DNA from: Bacteroidota bacterium
Lineage (GTDB): Bacteria; Bacteroidota; Bacteroidia; Bacteroidales; CAIXZF01
Length of the DNA: 64,000 bases
Direction of reading: 5' to 3'
Assembly (NCBI GenBank): GCA_022709385.1
Contig: JAKLIX010000012.1
Location: 89,860 to 153,859 of the forward strand
The notes under the pieces were generated by a model. The model ran no database searches and was not told the origin of the DNA. It worked only from the letters and a program-made list of their open reading frames with translations. The position numbers and the translations under genes were made by a program. Position 1 is the first letter of the stretch. Each line of letters starts with the position of its first letter. Of this stretch, positions 9,622 through 17,459 are shown one piece after another.

Positions 9622-10254
9622 TTAAAGCAACCAGCGGATCACCTCAAAGGCTTCCGCAAACTGAGTTCCGGCCTGTGTACCGCGGGTATAGGCAAGTGAC
9701 CGGATAAATTCGGCTGAGTAATAATGCCGGAAGGCCTGTGAGCGGTAAGACAGAATCGCTTCTGTTTTTTTCAGGATATGTTTTTCCTCCACGGCGCTGA
9801 AACATGAGGTGGTCATCACCGTGGTATTCCAGGGCAGTTCATACCCCAGCAGGCGGTTGTATTTGAAGGCTCTCTGGCTTTCCGCATGAATGACGCCATG
9901 GTCCTGATGAATATCGGTCGAAGCAGGGGTCAGTACCAGGGACGGTTTGTACTCCCTGGCCAGTTTCACCATATCATCCAGGATTTCCTGCCGTTTCGAC
10001 GAAAAAACCCTCACCTCGTAGTCGAACAACAGCAAATCTTCAATTCCCATGATGCTGGTAGCCTGTCTGACTTCCCTGACCAGGGTATCGGGCGGTAAAC
10101 TTTCAGGGACCACGGTACGGCAGGCTGAGAACGCGACATAAATCAGGCGGTATCCCTGTTCTATCCATTTGGCCATGGAAGCGCCGCATCCGAATTCACC
10201 GTCGTCGGTGTGCGGCGCCAGTACCAGGATATTTTTTGATTCAGCTTCCATCAT
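9622..10254 (-). CDS. PIG-L/LmbE family deacetylase
   Basis: 210 aa. The zinc-binding motif PHTDDGEFGCG (residues 14-24) is the family signature, and STDIHQDHGVIHAES supplies the second metal-binding histidine and the downstream His block. Family members remove N-acetyl groups from GlcNAc-type sugars or related conjugates. In this operon it could expose an amine for the FemAB-like protein encoded three genes downstream. It begins with ATGATG, the first ATG overlapping the stop of the upstream amidotransferase. Confidence 0.88.
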   Translation of the reverse strand: MMEAESKNILVLAPHTDDGEFGCGASMAKWIEQGYRLIYVAFSACRTVVPESLPPDTLVREVRQATSIMGIEDLLLFDYEVRVFSSKRQEILDDMVKLAREYKPSLVLTPASTDIHQDHGVIHAESQRAFKYNRLLGYELPWNTTVMTTSCFSAVEEKHILKKTEAILSYRSQAFRHYYSAEFIRSLAYTRGTQAGTQFAEAFEVIRWLL

Positions 10255-12098
10255 TGAATTGCATGTATTTGGTTTTTAAATACGGTCAGAAAGATATAAA
10301 GATTCCAGTAATGCCAGTCTTTCCGTGCATCAGGTTTTTTGAGGATATGCATCCCTTCCAGTCCCCTGCAGGCATCGCTGATCATGTCCCTTACCTGTGG
10401 GCTGGCGAGCCATTTTTCAGACGGAGGTTCATATCCGAGTTTGTCAGGCCGCCAGCAGATTTCCGGAGGGAGGATCTCTTCCGTGGCACGGCGCAATATC
10501 CATTTCGACCAGCCCTGGTGTAATTTGAAGCTGGCAGGCAGGGTAAACACATACTCAACCAGTTCGTGAAAAAGGAAGGGCAGGCGCACTTCCCTTGCAA
10601 AAGCCATGGCATTGCGGTCGGCCAGCTTGAGCAGCTTCCCGAGCCCGTATACCGTGGTGGCATAATGCAGGGTTTCGTTCAGGGTATGAAACGAAGCGAA
10701 GGGCGGCAGGAGTTCTCCATAAGTCTTTGCAAAATCCGGATGAAGATCCCGAAGGTAGTCGGGTGTGGTCAACCTGCGCCTGATCCGGCCAAACGACCGC
10801 AGCAGCCCGGGGATTTCAGCTTCAAGTAAAAATTTCATTCCGGGTTGGAAAACATCAGGGTGGTGAATGAGAAATTCTTTTTTCTCTTCCCTGTACTGTC
10901 GCTTATCGCGGCGGTAACATTCCGTCAGAAAAGGCCTGAAATAATGAAGATAGCCGGCAAACACCTCATCCGCGCCCTGGCCGTCGAGCAATACGGTGAC
11001 CTTTTGAGAGGCCGCGAGTTTCATCACTTCCCACTGAGCGACAGGACTGGGACCACCCATGGGTTCTTCCTGGTACCACACCATTTTATCGAGGTCCCTG
11101 GTGAAGCAATCAACATTCACCCAGGTATCGTATGATTTGATTCCGAGCTTTTTTGTCAGCAGGGAGATGTACCGGCCTTCATCCCTGGCCGGATCGTCGA
11201 AGCGTGCCGAGAAACTTGACTGCCTTTCCGATCCTTTTCCGAGGTGGGCATCGATCACGCTCACGATGGCGGAGGAATCGATGCCTCCCGACAGGCTTGA
11301 GCCCACGGGCACATCCGCTCTGAGCCTTCTTTTCACAGACAGGGTCAGGAGCTCCCTGATCCGTGAAGCGGCGGCTTCCGGCGTGATGTCAGGATCAGGC
11401 TGATGGCATTCCAGCCGCCACCATGGTTTCACAGATAAAATGCCATTGCTGTCAAAACTCAGGCAGTGGGCAGGAGGCAGGGAAAACACACCTTCGAAAA
11501 AGGTTTCCGATTTATCGAAAGGATTTTCCACCACTCCGTAGGCCAGGTAATAGAACACCAGACGCATATTCTCCCGGAAGGGCTGACCGGCTGCAAACAG
11601 GGCTTTGACCTCGGAAGCAAACATCAAAGCGCCGGCTTCAGGAAGGCAATAAAAGAAAGGTTTCTCGCCAAACCTGTCCCTTGCACAAAAGAGCCTTTTT
11701 TCCGCTCTGTCGTAAATGGCAAAGGCAAACATGCCGTCGAGGTGGGAAAGACAGGCTTCGCCATAAGCGGCATACATGGCCAGGAGCACTTCGGTATCCG
11801 AAGCTGTGCGAAAGTGGAAGCCTTTTTTTTCAAGCTTATCGCGGAGTTCGGGATAATTGTAGATTTCGCCGTTGAGGGTTATGGTAAAGCGGTCAAGCAA
11901 ATGCATGGGCTGGGCTGCGGCTTCAGAAAGATCAATCACGGCCAGCCTTCTGTGCCCAAGGGCCACACGTTGATCATCGCTGTACCAGTGTCCTTCCCCG
12001 TCGGGACCCCTGTGGGCAAGAACTCCTGTCATCCTCTCCAGACGGCTCTTCAGCATGGCCTGCCCGTCACTACCAATGATTCCCGCTATTCCGCACAT
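10251..12098 (-). CDS. asnB: Glutamine-dependent asparagine synthetase-like amidotransferase (second copy)
   Basis: 615 aa. Catalytic Cys2 in MCGIAGI, NGEIYN at about 76-81, ASDTEVLLA near 100 and the ATP-pyrophosphatase loop SGGIDSS at 270-276 are all present, so both half-reactions look intact. The C-terminal half (for example LLDGQGADEVFAGYLHYF) differs strongly from the copy at 1590-3443, suggesting the two act on different acceptors rather than being a recent duplication. It overlaps the deacetylase by four bases and the upstream GT gene by 13. Amidation of a sugar acid is the likeliest role here, with free asparagine synthesis as the alternative. Confidence 0.88.
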   Translation of the reverse strand: MCGIAGIIGSDGQAMLKSRLERMTGVLAHRGPDGEGHWYSDDQRVALGHRRLAVIDLSEAAAQPMHLLDRFTITLNGEIYNYPELRDKLEKKGFHFRTASDTEVLLAMYAAYGEACLSHLDGMFAFAIYDRAEKRLFCARDRFGEKPFFYCLPEAGALMFASEVKALFAAGQPFRENMRLVFYYLAYGVVENPFDKSETFFEGVFSLPPAHCLSFDSNGILSVKPWWRLECHQPDPDITPEAAASRIRELLTLSVKRRLRADVPVGSSLSGGIDSSAIVSVIDAHLGKGSERQSSFSARFDDPARDEGRYISLLTKKLGIKSYDTWVNVDCFTRDLDKMVWYQEEPMGGPSPVAQWEVMKLAASQKVTVLLDGQGADEVFAGYLHYFRPFLTECYRRDKRQYREEKKEFLIHHPDVFQPGMKFLLEAEIPGLLRSFGRIRRRLTTPDYLRDLHPDFAKTYGELLPPFASFHTLNETLHYATTVYGLGKLLKLADRNAMAFAREVRLPFLFHELVEYVFTLPASFKLHQGWSKWILRRATEEILPPEICWRPDKLGYEPPSEKWLASPQVRDMISDACRGLEGMHILKKPDARKDWHYWNLYIFLTVFKNQIHAIQ

Positions 12099-13270
12099 GC
12101 CGGTGTATCGTTATTAAAGGCGAATGTCCTGAATACTTCATACGAGGCATCCAGGGAATAGTTCTCTTCGATCATTTTTCTTCCGTTGCGCCCCAGTTGT
12201 TCCCTGAGTTCCCGGTCATCGAGCAGCTTCAGCAGTTGCACTCGCCATGTCGCAGGCTCTTCCGCAATCAGCAACTCCCTGCCGCCGCTGACTTCAGGAG
12301 GCAATCCGAAAGGGACGCCGATCATGGGCAGGCCGGTAGCGAGGTAATCCATGACTTTCATGGTCGATTTTCCTTTGGCCACCACGGTGTTGTTTTCGGG
12401 GTAAAGCCCGATGTCGGCCGATTGCAGCAACTGAAAGAAAGTGTCTGCCTGCCATGGATGATGTTCGATGGTGAGCCCTTCGCAGCTGACTGCCTGCTGA
12501 CTGATGATCACCAGGATTAAAGGACGGCTTTCCGCAATCCCGGCAAGCACCGGCAGGAAGGAGGCCAGGTTTTTCAGGTTATGCGGCAGACCGGTCCAAA
12601 CCAGGCGTGCCGGGTCATGCAAGGTATAATCCTCCTTCAGACGATACCGTTCCGTATTTACGGCGATTTTCCATAAAACCCTCCTGCCCGTGAAACGGGA
12701 AAACCAGGAGGCTATATATTCATTTGAAAGAGACAGCTGGTCTGCAAAACGGATGGTTCTTGTCACCAGGCCTTCCTGACGGTCGAAGACTGCATCCCAG
12801 TAATCAATGGTGATATGGGGGTTCAGTTTTCTCAGTAAAGCTTCCAGGTGAGGGTATTGAAGGTCGAAATACACCGGGAACAAACCTCTTTGAATAAACA
12901 CCGCCCTGTATCCTGCGGCAGCCAGCACCTGTGGAATGCGTTTCCAGTACAAACGGAGATAAAACAGATACCTTTTGCGTTCCCCCGCTGCCAGCATCTT
13001 CCTTGCATATTCATCAGAATAAGTCGTGCAGATCCTGAAAGTTCTGCCTTCCCGCTCCAGGTATGGGATATATTCCTCAAACCTCCTGATGTACCCGTCT
13101 GAACCCTTAAAAGCGTAAGGAAAAAGAATCAGGTCTTTCTTCTTCCTGCACCGGATCAGCAATGGCACGATCAAATGCAGCATAGCAGTAATGGCAAAGC
13201 TGATATTCAGCAGGACAATAAAGCACAGGTAGCAGAGTTTAGCCTGTAAACGGTGAAAAGCAGATGCCAT
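12086..13270 (-). CDS. GT-B glycosyltransferase, first gene of the glycan operon
   Basis: 394 aa. An N-terminal hydrophobic stretch (LCYLCFIVLLNISFAITAML) suggests membrane association. The C-lobe has ADIGLYPENNTVVAKGKSTM and DYLATGLPMIGVPFGLPPEV, which resemble the donor-binding region of GT4-type enzymes. The N-lobe is less typical (RKKKDLILFPYAFKGSDGY). It is the most upstream minus-strand gene of the cluster; no TAnnTTTG box could be assigned to it in the 180 bases before coaD, so its promoter is unclear. Confidence 0.72.
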   Translation of the reverse strand: MASAFHRLQAKLCYLCFIVLLNISFAITAMLHLIVPLLIRCRKKKDLILFPYAFKGSDGYIRRFEEYIPYLEREGRTFRICTTYSDEYARKMLAAGERKRYLFYLRLYWKRIPQVLAAAGYRAVFIQRGLFPVYFDLQYPHLEALLRKLNPHITIDYWDAVFDRQEGLVTRTIRFADQLSLSNEYIASWFSRFTGRRVLWKIAVNTERYRLKEDYTLHDPARLVWTGLPHNLKNLASFLPVLAGIAESRPLILVIISQQAVSCEGLTIEHHPWQADTFFQLLQSADIGLYPENNTVVAKGKSTMKVMDYLATGLPMIGVPFGLPPEVSGGRELLIAEEPATWRVQLLKLLDDRELREQLGRNGRKMIEENYSLDASYEVFRTFAFNNDTPACAE

Positions 13271-13292
13271 AAAAGTGCCGCATGCTTGATAA

Positions 13293-13307
13293 CCCGCATA
13301 GCGCGGG
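13293..13307. other. Small GC-rich hairpin in the coaD/glycan intergenic region
   Basis: CCCGC-ATAGC-GCGGG forms a five-base-pair stem 23 bases upstream of the glycan operon start. It is flanked by A/T runs but has no clear U-tract on either strand, so a terminator role is unproven. Confidence 0.35.
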
Positions 13308-13328
13308 TAAAAATAACCGATTATTCAG

Positions 13329-13336
13329 TATTTTTG
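13329..13336 (+). promoter_or_regulatory. Possible -7 box for coaD (TATTTTTG)
   Basis: It matches TAnnTTTG but has no TTG box at the usual distance. It ends exactly where the 100-base repeat begins, so a transcript started here would carry the repeat as its 5' leader. Confidence 0.4.
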
Positions 13337-13440
13337 TATACCGAAAGAACACAGGAATGCGAAAAACGTTTTTCCTGAGTCATCGGTATAAAGAATCTAA
13401 GCGAACATAGCTCGCATTTTCAATAAGATTCAGTTTAAAA
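13337..13440. repeat. Dispersed double-hairpin repeat, copy 1
   Basis: About 100 bases, close to 80 percent identical to 48984-49089 in the same orientation. The first half is bounded by TATACCG and CGGTATA (13337-13343 and 13384-13390) with an inner CAGGAA/TTCCTG pair; the second half is bounded by GAATCT and AGATTC. It lies ten bases before the coaD start codon. It resembles a REP/BIME-like or small structured element; no coding potential is visible. Confidence 0.75.
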
Positions 13441-13450
13441 ATCGCGGAAC

Positions 13451-13912
13451 ATGAACAAAATAGCCGTATTTCCGGGCACTTTCGACCCGGTGACCAGGGG
13501 ACATGAGGCCATCGTGAGAAAAGCGCTGTTGTTATTCGACCAGGTAGTGGTTGCCATCGGGGAGAACAGCACCAAATCTGCTGCCTTTCCCCTGGAAAAA
13601 AGGCTGCAGTGGCTGAAGCAGGTATTCAGCGACAGTCCGGCAGTACAGGTAGAGACCTATGCAGGGCTGACCGTTGATTACTGCCTGGCAAGGGGAGCCT
13701 CATTTATCATCAGGGGATTGCGTTCTGCCCTGGATTTCGAATATGAGAAGCATATCGGTCTGACCAACCGGATACTGCAACCATCCGTCGAAACAGTGTT
13801 TTTTCTGGCTGCACCGGAACACATTGCCATTAACGCCACCCTTGTAAGGGAGATCATCAGGAACGGGGGTGATGCTTCTTTGTTTATTCCTGAAGGTCTT
13901 ACACTTGAATAA
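13451..13912 (+). CDS. coaD: Phosphopantetheine adenylyltransferase
   Basis: 153 aa, normal length. The nucleotidyltransferase signature is clear: AVFPGTFDPVTRGHEAIV at the N-terminus (TxxH-type motif with the RGH), RGLRSALDFEYE in the middle and the C-terminal block HIAINATLVREI, which corresponds to the usual ISSTxVRE with altered residues. The enzyme makes dephospho-CoA from 4'-phosphopantetheine and ATP in the cytoplasm, the penultimate step of CoA synthesis; panB of the same pathway lies at 24826-25641. The thioredoxin-like gene follows after 13 bases and may be co-transcribed. Confidence 0.95.
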   Translation: MNKIAVFPGTFDPVTRGHEAIVRKALLLFDQVVVAIGENSTKSAAFPLEKRLQWLKQVFSDSPAVQVETYAGLTVDYCLARGASFIIRGLRSALDFEYEKHIGLTNRILQPSVETVFFLAAPEHIAINATLVREIIRNGGDASLFIPEGLTLE

Positions 13913-13925
13913 TCCGGGGTATTGT

Positions 13926-15338
13926 ATGATCATCCCAAGAAACCTGATCAGAAAACTGTCAGTGCTGATCCTGCTGCTTCCGGCGGTTGCCGGATCCATG
14001 GCACAGACCATATTCATTGAAGGCAGTTCCAATGTATTCCGCAAGAGGATCATCAGGCTGAGTGCATACGAAGACCTGCTGACCCGCCGGGAAGTGACAC
14101 TGGCCGCAGCCCTCATCGACGAAAACGGCTTCTTCAGCATGCAAGCCGGGCTGCGCGACACCCAGCAACTCTGCCTGTCGATCGGCCTGCGGAAGTTTTA
14201 CTTCATCGGCATCCCCGGCATGCGCTATCACTGCCTGGCGGGGAACGACAGCATCAACCCGGACGAATCCATCCTTCCCACTACGGCTCAGACACTCGAT
14301 ATCAGCTTCACCAGGCTGCCGGATACGGACCCCAACCGCATCATTCTTTCCTTCGACAGCATTTACAGCGGTTTCCTGGCAAAACACAGTGCGACACTCC
14401 TCAGCTCAAGGGCCAGGGATCTTTACGACAGTCTTACCGGGCTGACAGCAGGCGTGTATCAGGCAAACCGCGAAGATTTCACCACGCAATACCTGTATTA
14501 CATCATGGCGGGGCTTGAAGGGATGGTACATCGCTGGCCGGACGCGGTGATTTATGATAAATATTTGAAGAACAAACCGGTACTCTACTACAACCCGGCA
14601 TACATGGAATTCTTCACCGGTTTTTTTACGGCTTACCTAAGCAGCAAATCGGGCAGCCTGCAGGCCCGGGATCTTCTTGTACCGGTCAATGATTTAAAAG
14701 ACCTTTCCGCACTGACCGACAGCCTCGGTAAAGACAGCCTTCTCAGAAATGAGCGGATCAGGGAAATGGTTCTTATCATGGGATTGGGAGAGTTATACCA
14801 CAATCCGGAATACAAACGTGAAAACGTCCGCTACCTGCTTGACCGTATCTGCCATCAAAGTAAGTTTCCCGGGCACCGCGTGATGGCCTTCAACATGATC
14901 AGTAAACTGGAGCATCTGGCCAAGGGCACTGCCGCTCCTGTCTTTTCACTCAGCGACCAGACCGGCAGGGAGATCAACCTGACCGACTACCGGGGCAAAT
15001 GGGTTTACCTCGGTTTCTTTACCACCTGGTGCGAATCCTGCCTGGCAGAATTGAAAGCCGGCAGTCATTACCTCGACAAATACGGGGAGAAACTCGTGAT
15101 GCTGAACGTATGCTGCGATGAAAACGAAGCCGTTTACCACCATTTTATCCGTACGCACAAATTCATCCGCTGGCCTGTGATGTTCCTCAATGATTCCTTT
15201 GAAATCATCCACGAATACCAGGTTTACAGTTATCCCCTGTATGTACTGATCGATCCGGAAGGGAATATATACCAATACCCTGCCCTGCAGGCAGGAAGCA
15301 GGATCACTTCAGTATTCGACGACATTCTGAATCACTGA
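13926..15338 (+). CDS. Secreted TlpA-like thioredoxin-domain protein
   Basis: 470 aa from the ATG at 13926, which gives a signal peptide (KLSVLILLLPAVAGSMAQ) absent in good form from earlier starts. The region to about residue 330 has no recognisable family but looks like the long N-terminal domain of Bacteroidota TlpA/DUF4369-type proteins. The C-terminal thioredoxin fold starts at APVFSLSDQTGREINLTDY, has the redox pair in FTTWCESCLAEL and the cis-proline region YSYPLYVLID. It is probably a periplasmic thiol-disulphide oxidoreductase. Its last seven bases overlap the convergent rsmD gene. Confidence 0.83.
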   Translation: MIIPRNLIRKLSVLILLLPAVAGSMAQTIFIEGSSNVFRKRIIRLSAYEDLLTRREVTLAAALIDENGFFSMQAGLRDTQQLCLSIGLRKFYFIGIPGMRYHCLAGNDSINPDESILPTTAQTLDISFTRLPDTDPNRIILSFDSIYSGFLAKHSATLLSSRARDLYDSLTGLTAGVYQANREDFTTQYLYYIMAGLEGMVHRWPDAVIYDKYLKNKPVLYYNPAYMEFFTGFFTAYLSSKSGSLQARDLLVPVNDLKDLSALTDSLGKDSLLRNERIREMVLIMGLGELYHNPEYKRENVRYLLDRICHQSKFPGHRVMAFNMISKLEHLAKGTAAPVFSLSDQTGREINLTDYRGKWVYLGFFTTWCESCLAELKAGSHYLDKYGEKLVMLNVCCDENEAVYHHFIRTHKFIRWPVMFLNDSFEIIHEYQVYSYPLYVLIDPEGNIYQYPALQAGSRITSVFDDILNH

Positions 15339-15874
15339 GCATCCTGCCTGAAAAAGGTGAAGTGCACCTTCCCATATCTCCGGGTATCGAAAAAGCCCGG
15401 GATGGCAGAAAAATCAACTTTCTTTCCGTGCTCCAGTATCAGGAATCCACCCTGGGTAAGCCATCCACCCCTGAGAATAAGTTCCGGCAACAGGCTGATC
15501 TCCTTCATCTCATATGGCGGGTCGGCAAAAATGATATCAAACGGAAAGCCGGCGTGTTTGAGGAATGCAAACACATCGGCCCTGACAGCCCTGAGGTTTG
15601 AAAAGCCGAGTTCTGCCGCCGTTTCACGTATATACTGATGACATCTTGCATGTGACTCCACTGTAACCACTTCCTTTGCACCCCGGGAGGCAAATTCCAG
15701 AGCGATATTCCCGGTTCCCGCGAACAGGTCCAGAACACGAACCGTTTCAAAATCAATGTAATTCCACAGAATATTAAAAAGGCTTTCCTTGGCCATATCC
15801 GTAGTGGGCCTGACAGGAAGGCCTGCAGGTGGATACAGCCTTTTTCCGCGGTGCGATCCAAGGATAATTCTCAT
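15332..15874 (-). CDS. rsmD: 16S rRNA (guanine(966)-N(2))-methyltransferase RsmD
   Basis: 180 aa from the ATG at 15874, giving the family's usual start MRIILGSHRGKRLYPP; the open frame extends further upstream but into the neighbouring gene. Motif I is VLDLFAGTGNIALEFASRGA and the catalytic motif is FADPPYEM, the N2-guanine type. It methylates G966 of 16S rRNA during small-subunit assembly. The start overlaps the stop of the DUF3822 gene by four bases, a pairing often seen in Bacteroidota. Confidence 0.93.
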   Translation of the reverse strand: MRIILGSHRGKRLYPPAGLPVRPTTDMAKESLFNILWNYIDFETVRVLDLFAGTGNIALEFASRGAKEVVTVESHARCHQYIRETAAELGFSNLRAVRADVFAFLKHAGFPFDIIFADPPYEMKEISLLPELILRGGWLTQGGFLILEHGKKVDFSAIPGFFDTRRYGKVHFTFFRQDAQ

Positions 15875-16746
15875 AATGTGAGGCTTAGCAGTTGGAAAGC
15901 GTCTGCAATCCGGATGCCCCTTAACAGCCTGTTCCTGCTGTGTGCAAATATCCTGTCGGCATGATTTACGACAGAATAATAATCCCGCAGTAATGAAAGC
16001 AGGGCGGTTTCGTCCTCTCCGGGGCAAAGTACCTCCAATGCCATGGCTGAAGGCTTCATCCCGGCCTGTTCAGTCAGCAAAAGAATCCAGTACAGGCAGT
16101 CTTCCGGAGTCTTTGCAGTGTAAGTATTAAATGCAGCGGGTTTCCCATCCCGCATCAGCAATAGCTTTACCCGGTCGGTGCACCGGAGAAGGACTCCTCT
16201 GTCACCCTTTGCAAGAATCGATTTTCCTTCACCAAGCATGGCATTTACCCAGGGAAAATCCTCATGTACGAGGGTATGATCGAGAAAATGCGTGCGGAAC
16301 TGCTGATTCCAGTTCCAGAACAGTGTAAAAACAGCATAAACAGGCACATGGGTCATTTTCTCAGAGGCTGTTCCTTCTCCATTAGCGGGAATCAGTCCCG
16401 GAGCAATGAGTTTCTCACGCCTGAAACTGTCGTACAGTGATTCGGGGACCAGACTAAAGCTGCTTCCGGGTACCAGTGCCGTGACCGGAACGGCTGCATT
16501 GGTAAACCAGGGATGCGATGACTGCAGATAGCGAACGATGTCCCTGATCACCTCATCGTTGCCGTAATCCAGTATTTGTGAAGACTCCGACACCTGGAAA
16601 GCCAAAGCTTCCCTGTCTTCCTTTCCCATCCATAACATGCCCATGCCATAGGGTGAAAAATGCACGGCAAGCCGGTGCTGGGCAGGATCAGGCACCAGGG
16701 TCCCAAGCGTTTTGACCTGAAGATTCACACTTTGTTTAAAATCCAT
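15871..16746 (-). CDS. DUF3822 family protein
   Basis: 291 aa, soluble. The sequence (for example SPYGMGMLWMGKEDREALAF near the N-terminus, and YSVVNHADRIFAHSRNRLLR near the C-terminus) and the overlapping rsmD partner match the Bacteroidota-specific DUF3822 family. No catalytic motif can be seen. Conserved coupling to an rRNA methyltransferase hints at a translation or ribosome-assembly link, but nothing in the sequence proves it. Confidence 0.75.
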   Translation of the reverse strand: MDFKQSVNLQVKTLGTLVPDPAQHRLAVHFSPYGMGMLWMGKEDREALAFQVSESSQILDYGNDEVIRDIVRYLQSSHPWFTNAAVPVTALVPGSSFSLVPESLYDSFRREKLIAPGLIPANGEGTASEKMTHVPVYAVFTLFWNWNQQFRTHFLDHTLVHEDFPWVNAMLGEGKSILAKGDRGVLLRCTDRVKLLLMRDGKPAAFNTYTAKTPEDCLYWILLLTEQAGMKPSAMALEVLCPGEDETALLSLLRDYYSVVNHADRIFAHSRNRLLRGIRIADAFQLLSLTL

Positions 16747-16871
16747 TCCGGCGGGTTTTCAGTATTTTAAATCCAACCGGTCCCGGCATGCAAGAGCAAG
16801 AAAAAAATTATTGCAGTCCGGAACACCAGACAAAAATAAAACAAATGGCAGGTCAGGGTTCGTCAATCTTT

Positions 16872-16879
16872 TATTTTTG
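16872..16879 (+). promoter_or_regulatory. -7 box upstream of mntP (TATTTTTG)
   Basis: A TAnnTTTG match 15 bases before the mntP ATG. No TTG box sits at the standard distance, so support is from the -7 element alone. Confidence 0.45.
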
Positions 16880-16893
16880 CCCTTAAAATTGCT

Positions 16894-17454
16894 ATGGAGC
16901 TGTACACGCTGTTTCTTATCTCACTGGGATTGTGTTTCGATACATTTGCAGTATCGGTCGGCAGCGGGATTGCGCGTACTTCCATCACTTTCAGGCAGGC
17001 CCTGAGGATATCCCTGTTGTTTGCCATGTTCCAGGCGCTGATGCCGGTACTTGGCTGGCTGATCGGCAGGGAAATCGCCATCCTCATTCATGAAGCCGAC
17101 CACTGGGTGGCTTTCGGTCTGCTGTTCCTTTTAGGAATGAAAATGATCCTTGAAGGAATGAAACAGCCCGGACAGAAAAGAACTACCGATCCACTTGATC
17201 TCAGGGTGCAACTCATGCTTGCCGTGGCCACCAGCATTGATGCCCTGGTGGTGGGTGTCAGCTTTGGAACCCTGGATGTGCACATCGTAACCGCATCCGC
17301 CATGATAGGCATTCTGACCTTTCTGGTAAGCATGATCGGGATATTGTTCGGTAAAAAGACAGGAAGAACCTTCGGACACAGCATGGAAATAGCAGGCGGG
17401 GTCATCCTCATCCTGATCGGGCTGAAGATCCTGGTGGAACACCTGGCAGCATGA
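16894..17454 (+). CDS. mntP: Manganese efflux pump MntP
   Basis: 186 aa with six predicted membrane helices, the standard MntP size. The paired aspartate motifs are intact: LGLCFDTFAVSVGSGIA in helix 1 and TSIDALVVGVSFG in the second half, related by the internal repeat of the family. It exports Mn(II) from the cytoplasm. No yybP-ykoY-type manganese riboswitch is recognisable in the 147 bases upstream. The gene converges on the subtilisin gene with a five-base gap. Confidence 0.93.
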   Translation: MELYTLFLISLGLCFDTFAVSVGSGIARTSITFRQALRISLLFAMFQALMPVLGWLIGREIAILIHEADHWVAFGLLFLLGMKMILEGMKQPGQKRTTDPLDLRVQLMLAVATSIDALVVGVSFGTLDVHIVTASAMIGILTFLVSMIGILFGKKTGRTFGHSMEIAGGVILILIGLKILVEHLAA

Positions 17455-17459
17455 GCATT

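Noticed and set aside
13293..13307. CCCGC...GCGGG stem as a terminator for the glycan operon or coaD
   Set aside because: The stem is short and not followed by a T-run on either strand; it lies upstream of both genes rather than after them.
16747..16893. Possible manganese (yybP-ykoY) riboswitch before mntP
   Set aside because: The 147 bases have none of the conserved loop sequence or stems, and the -7 box is only 15 bases from the start codon, leaving no room for a leader RNA.
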